Origin: Betaproteobacteria bacterium
GTDB taxonomy: Bacteria; Pseudomonadota; Gammaproteobacteria; Burkholderiales; SG8-39
Assembly (NCBI GenBank): GCA_004298295.1
Contig: SCUH01000345.1
Span: 1-6,353, forward strand
Length of the DNA stretch: 6,353 nucleotides
Direction of reading: 5' to 3'
Shown: positions 1-4,831 of the stretch, in pieces
Layout: the number at the start of each line of letters is the position of its first letter
Numbering within the stretch: position 1 is the first letter of the stretch
Notes under the pieces: generated by a model
What the model was told of the DNA's origin: nothing
What the model saw: the letters and a program-made list of their open reading frames with translations, nothing else
Databases searched by the model: none
Made by a program: the position numbers and the translations under genes

Positions 1-702
1 CTGGTTGGCGCGCACCAGGTGGTCGTAGACGTCGCGGAAGTACTCGCCCAGGCCGGCGCAGGCGTGCGGCACGCGCCCGCCGGTGAGCTTGCCGGTGGCC
101 TCCAGCAGCGGGCCGGCGGCGTGTTTCAGCGTCATCAGCTTCTGCTTCACCCAGTACAGCGCCTCGATGTTGGCGCGCGCCGAGGCCTTGGGCGAGAAGA
201 TGCGTTCCTCGATCTGCTCGAGCTCGGTCTCGAGCGCGTCGATCAGCGGGAAATAGCGGTCCACCACGGCGTCCATCAGGGCGTAGAGCACGTAGCCCGG
301 GCCGTGTCGCAGCAGCTCGGGCTCGCGCTCGCAGCGCGTGCGCACGTCGTGGAAGCCGCGCTCGGCGCGGCTGCGCACCGAGACCGCGTAATTGGGCCCG
401 ATGAAGATCGACACCTCGCCCACGCGCAGTTCCTCGCCCGCCGGCTCGATCATGTGGAGCACGATGAAAAGCTCGTCGCCGTACTCCTCGATCTTGGGGC
501 GCTGGTGACCGTGGCGCGCGTCCTCCACTGCGAGCGGGTGCAGGTCGAATTCGTCCTGCAGCTCGGTGAGTTCCTCCTCGTTCGGATCGGTGAGCGCGAC
601 CCAGATGAAGCAGTCGGGGCGATCGAGGTACTTGCGGATGTCGCGGCGCTCGACGTCCGCGAGCTTGCGGCCTTCCTGGTACGCGACGCAGTTGACGAGC
701 AT
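1..702 (-). CDS. corA: CorA magnesium/cobalt transport protein, N-terminal part (runs off window)
   Basis: CorA proteins are pentameric inner-membrane channels that import Mg2+ and Co2+. The minus strand is open from ATG at 702 to the window edge, giving 234 residues with no stop. The translation begins MLVNCVAYQEGRKLADV and contains the CorA-typical stretches WVALTDPNEEEL, VEDARHGHQRPKIEEY, FIVLHMIEP, VGEVSIFIGPNYAVSVR and ALMDAVVDRYFPL, ending in RDVYDHLVRANQ. This is the cytoplasmic alpha/beta domain and the start of the long stalk helix. The two C-terminal membrane helices and the GMN selectivity motif would lie beyond position 1, so an intact gene cannot be confirmed. The ATG is 6 bases from the palindromic element at 709-784 and no Shine-Dalgarno precedes it; the codons just upstream are repeat sequence, so 702 is the best start. 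The gene is divergent from the aminotransferase. Family assignment is firm; ion specificity is inferred from the family. Confidence 0.88.
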   Translation of the reverse strand, partial: MLVNCVAYQEGRKLADVERRDIRKYLDRPDCFIWVALTDPNEEELTELQDEFDLHPLAVEDARHGHQRPKIEEYGDELFIVLHMIEPAGEELRVGEVSIFIGPNYAVSVRSRAERGFHDVRTRCEREPELLRHGPGYVLYALMDAVVDRYFPLIDALETELEQIEERIFSPKASARANIEALYWVKQKLMTLKHAAGPLLEATGKLTGGRVPHACAGLGEYFRDVYDHLVRANQ

Positions 703-748
703 GCGGCCGGGGTCAGAGTAACTTTTTCTGGCGCGATGTTACTCTGGA

Positions 749-754
749 TACAAT
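749..754 (+). promoter_or_regulatory. Candidate -10 box for the aminotransferase-nudJ-mnmA group
   Basis: TACAAT matches the sigma70 -10 consensus at five of six bases and lies inside palindromic element copy 1. Transcription would begin near 761, leaving a leader of about 33 bases before ATG 795 but only about 10 before GTG 771. No convincing -35 box exists at the usual spacing (TTCTGG at 726-731 is poor), so this is a weak call. Confidence 0.25.
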
Positions 755-762
755 TGCGGGGC

Positions 763-766
763 GGAG
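763..766 (+). promoter_or_regulatory. Possible Shine-Dalgarno for the alternative GTG start at 771
   Basis: GGAG lies four bases upstream of GTG 771, which is in frame with the aminotransferase. The downstream ATG at 795 has no purine-rich site before it. This supports initiation at 771, although the spacing is short and the GTG itself lies within the repeat arm. Confidence 0.3.
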
Positions 767-794
767 AAAAGTGACTCTGACCCCAATCGACGCC

Positions 795-2006
795 ATGCCG
801 CAACTCAGCCGCCGCGCCGCATCGCTCGGCACCGAAAACGCCTTCGTCGTGCTCGCCGAAGTGAACGAGCTGGCGCGCCAGGGCAGGGACATCATCAGCT
901 TCTGCATCGGCCAGCCCGACTTCCCCGCGCCGCTCAACGTGCAGGAGGCGGCGATCCGCGCGGTGCGCGAGGGCAAGCACGGCTATACGCCGTCGGCGGG
1001 CATCGACCCGCTGCGCGCGGCGGCGGCGAAGTACCTGGCGGGGATGCGCGGCGGCCTGCCGATCCGGCTGCAGGACGTGGTGGTCGGTGCCGGCGCGAAG
1101 CCCTTCATCGCCTACGCCATTCTCTCGACCACCGATCATGGCGCGGGCGACGAGGTGATCTACCCCAACCCGGGCTTTCCGATCTACGAATCGCAGATCG
1201 TCGCCTGCGGCGCGGTGCCGGTGCCGGTCCACCTGCGCGAGGCGCGCGACTTCGCCTTCGACCCGGCGGCACTGGAAGAACTGATCACGCCGAAGACCCG
1301 GCTGCTGATCCTCAACTATCCGCACAACCCGACCGGGGGCCTGCTCGGGCGCAATGAGCTGGAGGCGATCGCGGCGATCCTGCGCCGGCACCCGCAGATA
1401 TGGGTCTACGCCGACGAGATCTATTCGCGGCTGTGCTACACGGGCGAGTTCTTCTCGATCGCGCAACTGCCCGGCATGTACGAACGCACCATCATCTCGG
1501 ACGGCGCCTCGAAGACCTGGGCCATGACCGGCTGGCGCATCGGCTTCACCTCGAACCCGGTCCTCGCGCCGGTGTTCACGCGCTGGATCACCAACACCGA
1601 TTCCTGCGCCTCGCAGATCTCGCAGTGGGCCGCGCTCGAGGCGATCAATGGACCGCAGGACGCGGCCGATGCGATGAAGCAGAGCTTCCTCGAGCGGCGC
1701 GACCTGATCGTGGGGCTGCTGAACGGTGTTCCGGGGGTCAGCTGCCGCCTGCCGGGCGGGGCGTTCTATGCCTGGCCCAATGTCACCGAGGCCTGCCGCA
1801 GGATCGGCGCTGCCGACTCGGAAGTGTTCCGCAAGCGCCTGCTGCACGAGGCCGGCGTGGCGCTGCTCGCCGATATCCATTTCGGCTCGCGTGTGCCGGG
1901 CGAGGGGCAGCACGTGCGGTTTTCCTATGCCGCGTCCAATCAGGCCATCGAGAGGGGGGTGGCGCGCATGGCCGATTTCATCCGCAAGAACGCACGCGCA
2001 GCGTGA
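795..2006 (+). CDS. PLP-dependent aminotransferase, class I/II (fold type I)
   Basis: This is a predicted cytoplasmic enzyme that moves an amino group between an amino acid and a 2-oxo acid; the exact substrate cannot be read from sequence. From ATG 795 it has 403 residues, normal for the aspartate/alanine aminotransferase Igamma-type group. Visible features, in that numbering, are SFCIGQPDF near the N-terminus, HNPTG with N178 (cofactor O3' contact), YADEIYSR with D207 and Y210 (pyridine ring contacts), SKTWAMTGWR with the Schiff-base lysine K240 and phosphate-binding R248, and VRFSYA with R375, the likely substrate-carboxylate arginine. The start is uncertain. GTG 771 would add eight residues (MTLTPIDA) encoded largely by the palindromic repeat, and it has a nearby GGAG. 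I prefer ATG 795 because, as I recall the family, conservation begins at MPQLSRRA. The stop overlaps the nudJ start (GTGA), so the two are probably cotranscribed and coupled. No key residue is missing. Confidence 0.93.
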   Translation: MPQLSRRAASLGTENAFVVLAEVNELARQGRDIISFCIGQPDFPAPLNVQEAAIRAVREGKHGYTPSAGIDPLRAAAAKYLAGMRGGLPIRLQDVVVGAGAKPFIAYAILSTTDHGAGDEVIYPNPGFPIYESQIVACGAVPVPVHLREARDFAFDPAALEELITPKTRLLILNYPHNPTGGLLGRNELEAIAAILRRHPQIWVYADEIYSRLCYTGEFFSIAQLPGMYERTIISDGASKTWAMTGWRIGFTSNPVLAPVFTRWITNTDSCASQISQWAALEAINGPQDAADAMKQSFLERRDLIVGLLNGVPGVSCRLPGGAFYAWPNVTEACRRIGAADSEVFRKRLLHEAGVALLADIHFGSRVPGEGQHVRFSYAASNQAIERGVARMADFIRKNARAA

Positions 2007-2455
2007 GCGCCTGGAAACCCAGCGTCACCGTCGCCGCGATCATCGAGCGCGACGGGCGTTTCCTCTTCGTCGAGGAGCATGCCGACGGCCGGCGCGTGCT
2101 GAACCAGCCCGCGGGGCACCTCGATCCGGGCGAAAGCCTGGTCGCGGCCTGCGCGCGCGAGGTGATGGAGGAGACCGCCCACCGCTTCACGCCCGAAGCG
2201 CTGGTCGGCGTCTACCGCTGGCACCACGCGGCGCGGGACGTGACCTTCCTGCGATTCGCGTTCCGCGGCCGGCTCGAGGGCGTCGAGACCGGGCGCGCGC
2301 TCGACCCGGAGATCATCGCCCTGCACTGGCTGACGCCCGGGGAACTGGCCGAGCGCGCGGCGTTGCACCGCTCGCCGCTGGTGCAGCGCTGCCTGGAGGA
2401 TTTTCTCGCCGGCAGGCACTTCCCGCTCGAGGTCCTGTCGAAGGACTTTTCCTAG
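2003..2455 (+). CDS. nudJ: Nudix hydrolase, NudJ-type phosphatase
   Basis: NudJ is a small cytoplasmic Nudix enzyme. The E. coli protein hydrolyses nucleoside tri- and diphosphates and the thiamine precursor HMP-PP. This protein has 150 residues, close to the E. coli length. The Nudix box spans residues 38-60: G38, E44, then REVMEE with E53, E56 and E57 as metal ligands. The box glycine that normally follows EET is Ala here (A59), a mild deviation. NudJ-like marks outside the box are PSVTVA near the N-terminus, NQPAGHLDPGE, FLRFAF, HRSPLV and FPLEVL near the C-terminus. The GTG start at 2003 overlaps the aminotransferase stop by four bases, indicating translational coupling; the frame is open further upstream but that part is a shadow of the aminotransferase. 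Adjacency to mnmA matches the E. coli order and supports the symbol. Confidence 0.9.
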   Translation: MSAWKPSVTVAAIIERDGRFLFVEEHADGRRVLNQPAGHLDPGESLVAACAREVMEETAHRFTPEALVGVYRWHHAARDVTFLRFAFRGRLEGVETGRALDPEIIALHWLTPGELAERAALHRSPLVQRCLEDFLAGRHFPLEVLSKDFS

Positions 2456-2457
2456 GA
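2454..2457 (+). promoter_or_regulatory. Ribosome binding site of mnmA (fixes the GTG start)
   Basis: AGGA overlaps the nudJ stop codon and lies seven bases before GTG 2465. It is the best ribosome-binding match near this start. It supports a GTG start directly before the PP-loop strand and coupling of mnmA to nudJ translation. Confidence 0.6.
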
Positions 2458-2464
2458 TCCGGTC

Positions 2465-3538
2465 GTGGCGGAACGCGTCGTCGTGGGCCTGTCGGGAGGG
2501 GTGGATTCCTCCGTTGCCGCGCTGTTGCTGAAACGCGAGGGCTACGACGTCGTCGGCCTGTTCATGAAGAACTGGGAGGACGACGACGATGACGAATACT
2601 GCTCCACGCGCCAGGACCTGATCGATGCCGCGGCCGCCGCGGAGGTCATCGGCATTCCGCTCGAAGCGGTCAATTTCGCGGTGCAATACAAGGACCGGGT
2701 GTTCGCCGAATTCCTGCGCGAATACGGCGCCGGCCGCACGCCCAACCCGGACGTGCTGTGCAATGCCGAGATCAAGTTCAAGGCCTTCCTCGATCACGCC
2801 ATGCGGCTCGGCGCGACGCGCATCGCCACCGGGCACTACGCACAGGTGCGCGGCGAACACGGCCGCTTCGCGCTGCTGCGCGGCGCCGACCCGGCGAAGG
2901 ACCAGAGCTATTTCCTGCATCGCCTGACCCAGGCGCAGCTGGCGCGCGTGCTGTTCCCGGTCGGCCACCTGCTCAAGCGCGAGGTGCGGCGCATCGCACA
3001 GCAGGCCGGGCTGCCGAACCACGCCAAGAAGGATTCGACCGGCATCTGCTTCATCGGCGAGCGGCCGTTCCGCGAGTTCCTCAACCGCTACCTGCCGCGC
3101 GATCCGGGCCCGATCGTGACGCCCGAGGGTAGACGCATCGGCGAGCACGTCGGCCTCGCGTTCTACACCATCGGGCAGCGCAAGGGCATCGGCATCGGCG
3201 GCACCAAGGGCGGCGACGGCGAAGCCTGGTACGTCGCGGCGAAAGATCTCGGGAACAACACGCTGGTGGTGGTGCAGGGGCACGACCATCCGCTGTTGCT
3301 GAAACTCGCCCTGCAGGCGCAGGACGCGAGCTGGATCTCGGGGGAGATGCCCGAGGCGGGGTCGACGCATTCGGCGAAAACGCGCTATCGCCAGGCCGAC
3401 TCGGCCTGCCGCGTGCTGCGCTCCGAGGACGCCGCGATCGCGCTCGAATTCGCGCAGCCGCAGTGGGCGGTGACGCCCGGGCAATCGGTGGTGCTGTACG
3501 ACGCCGAGGTTTGCCTCGGCGGCGCGGTGATCGGCTGA
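2465..3538 (+). CDS. mnmA: tRNA-specific 2-thiouridylase MnmA
   Basis: MnmA adenylates and thiolates U34 in the anticodons of tRNA-Lys, -Glu and -Gln, taking sulfur from the Tus relay or directly from a cysteine desulfurase. The 357-residue protein is close to the usual 360-370. The ATP-binding PP-loop is GLSGGVDSS at residues 8-16. An acidic run follows MKNWE, as in the family. TPNPDVLCN carries the first catalytic cysteine (C99), ATGHYA and KDQSYFL follow, and KKDSTGICFIGE carries the second cysteine (C195). These correspond to E. coli C102 and C199. TIGQRKGIGIGG begins the central domain, and the C-terminal beta-barrel ends in VVLYDAEVCLGGAVIG. The gene starts at GTG 9 bases after nudJ and converges on the GST gene with a 16-base gap. 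It looks complete and functional. Confidence 0.97.
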   Translation: MAERVVVGLSGGVDSSVAALLLKREGYDVVGLFMKNWEDDDDDEYCSTRQDLIDAAAAAEVIGIPLEAVNFAVQYKDRVFAEFLREYGAGRTPNPDVLCNAEIKFKAFLDHAMRLGATRIATGHYAQVRGEHGRFALLRGADPAKDQSYFLHRLTQAQLARVLFPVGHLLKREVRRIAQQAGLPNHAKKDSTGICFIGERPFREFLNRYLPRDPGPIVTPEGRRIGEHVGLAFYTIGQRKGIGIGGTKGGDGEAWYVAAKDLGNNTLVVVQGHDHPLLLKLALQAQDASWISGEMPEAGSTHSAKTRYRQADSACRVLRSEDAAIALEFAQPQWAVTPGQSVVLYDAEVCLGGAVIG

Positions 3539-3554
3539 GCCGGGCCGGCGGGGT

Positions 3555-4166
3555 TCAGGTCCTCGGCGCGGTCTCGGCGAACTCCGGACGTTCCATCAGC
3601 CGGCCGTAGTGGCGCACGAGGTTGGAATACCCGGCGCGCCAGTCCAGGCCGCCCGGCTTGCGGAAATCAAGCCAGCCGAGGCAGCAGCCGAGCGCGATGT
3701 CGGCCAGCGTGTAGCGGTCGCCATGGCACCAGTCCTCGGTCCCGAGGTCGGCATCGAGGCGCGCCAGTCCGCGCCGGACCCTCGCCATCTGCTTGGCGAC
3801 CCAGTCCGCGCTTTGCTCGCTCTTCGGGCGCAGCGACTCGTAGCGCACCAGGAGCCCCGCATCGGTGACGCCATCGGCGAGCGCTTCCCAGCGCCGCACG
3901 GCAACGCGCTCGCGGTTGTTCTCCGGAATGAGGCGCGACGCCGGCGAGGCGTTGTCGAGGAATTCGACGATCACGCGCGAGTCGTAGAGCGCCGTGCCGT
4001 CGTCGAGCACGAGCGTGGGCACCTTGCCGAGCGGATTGTGTTCGTTCACCGGGTTTTCGACGGGGGCCACGTCCACCACTTCGAGGTCGCAGTCGATGTG
4101 CTTTTCGGCGAGCACGATGCGCACCTTGCGCGTGTAGGGACTGGCGAGCGAGGCGTACAGTTTCAT
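3555..4166 (-). CDS. Glutathione S-transferase family protein, YibF-like
   Basis: This is a soluble GST-fold protein of 203 residues, a typical length. The N-terminal thioredoxin-like domain (about residues 1-75) contains SPYTRKVRIVLAEK with S9 at the usual catalytic position, NPLGKVPTL with the cis-proline P50, and YDSRVI with D62-S63 at the glutathione gamma-glutamyl site. The helical C-terminal domain contains EALADGVTDAGLL, a stretch close to E. coli YibF, and the N-capping box YTLADIAL at 152-159, then GWLDFRKPG. The substrate is unknown; YibF itself has no settled role. ATG 4166 is the start because it opens the first beta strand directly (MKLYAS). It lies 8 bases from the palindromic element and no Shine-Dalgarno precedes it. 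The glycosylase gene upstream on the same strand ends 63 bases away, so the two may share a transcript interrupted by that hairpin. Confidence 0.92.
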   Translation of the reverse strand: MKLYASLASPYTRKVRIVLAEKHIDCDLEVVDVAPVENPVNEHNPLGKVPTLVLDDGTALYDSRVIVEFLDNASPASRLIPENNRERVAVRRWEALADGVTDAGLLVRYESLRPKSEQSADWVAKQMARVRRGLARLDADLGTEDWCHGDRYTLADIALGCCLGWLDFRKPGGLDWRAGYSNLVRHYGRLMERPEFAETAPRT

Positions 4167-4174
4167 CGGAGGGC

Positions 4175-4242
4175 GGGGTCAGAGTAACGCGGGCAGGGCG
4201 CGATCTTAACCGCGAATGCCCGCGCAGCGTTACTCTGACCCC
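4175..4242. repeat. Palindromic intergenic element, copy 2 (GGGGTCAGAGTAAC arms)
   Basis: The arm GGGGTCAGAGTAACGC at 4175-4190 is perfectly inverted at 4227-4242 (16 of 16). Inside, GGGCA (4191-4195) can pair with TGCCC (4217-4221) and CGCG (4199-4202) with CGCG (4211-4214), leaving an eight-base loop. The result is a long, stable cruciform or RNA hairpin without a T tract, so it is not a typical intrinsic terminator. The inner GGCGCGATCTTA (4197-4208) is shared with copy 1. The element begins 8 bases from the GST start codon and overlaps the last codons and stop of the glycosylase gene. Confidence 0.85.
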
Positions 4243-4811
4243 AACGCCGTGTGGACGCGGTTGCGCAGGGCGGGAATTACGTCGTGCTCGAACCAGGGGT
4301 TGCGCCTGAGCCACAGGCGGTTGCGCGGGCTCGGATGGGGCAGGGGAAAGAACGCCGGCGCGTATTCGCGCCAGGCGTGCACGGTCCCCGCCAGGGTCTT
4401 CTTGCGACGCTCGCCGAGGTAGTAGGCCTGTGCGTACTGCCCGACGAGGAGCGTGAGGCGAATGCCCGGCAGCGCGGCGCGAAAGCGCGGCTGCCAGGTG
4501 GGGGCGCATTCGGGCCGCGGCGGCAGGTCGCCGCCCTTGCCGGTGCCCGGATAGCACAGGCCGGTCGGGATGATGGCGATGCGCGCGGCGTCGTAGAACG
4601 CCGCCCGGTCCATCGCGAGCCACGCGCGCAGACTGTCTCCCGATGGGTCGTTCCAGGGTATTCCGGTGCTGTGCACGCGCCGGCCGGGCGCCTGGCCGAC
4701 GATCAGCAGGCGCGCGCCGGGCGCAGCGATGAACACCGGCCTGGGGCCAAGCGGCAGCTGCGCCTCGCACAAGCGGCACGCGCGCGCCTCTTCGATGATG
4801 TGCTGCAACAT
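4230..4811 (-). CDS. Uracil-DNA glycosylase family protein (family 4-like, HI_0220.2 type)
   Basis: Proteins of this superfamily remove uracil or related bases from DNA, although activity of this subgroup is not something I can assert. The 193-residue protein has motif 1 as GQAPG (39-43) and motif 2 as HPSPRN (159-164). Four cysteines, C12, C15, C86 and C102, give the spacing C-x2-C-x70-C-x15-C, which fits the 4Fe-4S ligand pattern of family 4/5 glycosylases. Other marks are CRLCEAQLP, TGIPWNDPSGD, IPTGLCYPGTGKGGD and the near-terminal RNPWFEHDVIPALR. Family 4 enzymes usually carry GEAPG, so Q40 is a difference at a catalytically important position. The last residues (LGSE) and the TAA stop are read from palindromic element copy 2. 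The ATG at 4811 sits only 20 bases from the divergent purB ATG, immediately after a -10-like sequence, so its mRNA may be leaderless. Confidence 0.85.
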   Translation of the reverse strand: MLQHIIEEARACRLCEAQLPLGPRPVFIAAPGARLLIVGQAPGRRVHSTGIPWNDPSGDSLRAWLAMDRAAFYDAARIAIIPTGLCYPGTGKGGDLPPRPECAPTWQPRFRAALPGIRLTLLVGQYAQAYYLGERRKKTLAGTVHAWREYAPAFFPLPHPSPRNRLWLRRNPWFEHDVIPALRNRVHTALGSE

Positions 4812-4817
4812 GCCCCA

Positions 4818-4825
4818 CTATAATA
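4818..4825. promoter_or_regulatory. purB: Overlapping divergent -10 boxes between the glycosylase gene and purB
   Basis: The only sequence between the two divergent ATG codons is 20 bases (4812-4831). On the plus strand it holds a perfect TATAAT at 4819-4824, seven bases before the purB ATG. On the minus strand the same bases read TATTAT (4825-4820) and TATAGT (4823-4818), each five of six to consensus, eight and six bases before the glycosylase ATG. The -35 matches are weak on both sides (ATGATG at 4795-4800 with an 18-base spacer; GTGAGC at 4848-4843 with a 17-base spacer). Start sites placed by these boxes would fall at or next to the A of each ATG. Confidence 0.6.
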
Positions 4826-4831
4826 GGGCCT

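Larger units (their letters stand above)
709..784. repeat. Palindromic intergenic element, copy 1 (GGGGTCAGAGTAAC arms)
   Basis: The left arm at 709-722 reads GGGGTCAGAGTAAC. The right arm at 771-784 reads GTGACTCTGACCCC, its inverse with one mismatch. Pairing continues inward through a T-rich stretch (723-729) and GAGAAAAG (764-771). A third partial copy, GTTACTCTG at 738-746, is a perfect 9-base inverse of 714-722, so two alternative hairpins are possible. The inner segment GGCGCGATGTTA (730-741) recurs as GGCGCGATCTTA in copy 2 at 4197-4208, at almost the same distance from the left arm (21 versus 22 bases). The element fills nearly all of the corA/aminotransferase gap. It resembles REP/BIME-type or small non-autonomous palindromic repeats, but no transposase is present in the window. 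I recall similar motifs elsewhere in proteobacteria but cannot verify that here. Confidence 0.8.

Noticed and set aside
19..774. Long plus-strand open frame (251 codons) opposite corA
   Set aside because: It lies antisense to a clearly recognised CorA domain, has no recognisable family features, and its composition is that of a high-GC shadow frame.
1734..1741. GGGGTCAG within the aminotransferase gene, resembling the repeat arm
   Set aside because: Only eight bases match, there is no inverse partner or core nearby, and the bases encode conserved protein sequence.
450..1913. Minus-strand open frame of 487 codons opposite the aminotransferase and corA
   Set aside because: It spans two recognised genes and the repeat, is rich in Arg, Ala, His and Asp without family motifs, and fits a mirror frame of GC-rich coding DNA.
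1400..2002. Upstream extension of the nudJ frame
   Set aside because: The frame is open back to 1400 but overlaps the aminotransferase C-terminal half, and NudJ similarity begins right after GTG 2003.
1940..3484. Minus-strand open frame of 514 codons opposite nudJ and mnmA
   Set aside because: Both plus-strand genes are unambiguous with catalytic motifs in place; the antisense translation shows no domain.
3539..3554. GC-rich near-palindrome between mnmA and the GST gene as a terminator
   Set aside because: GCCGG and CCGGC leave a one-base loop and no T tract follows on either strand, so an intrinsic terminator is not supported.
4175..4242. Copy 2 as a rho-independent terminator for the glycosylase gene
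   Set aside because: The stem is strong, but neither side has a run of T residues, and an almost identical arm design occurs upstream of genes in copy 1.
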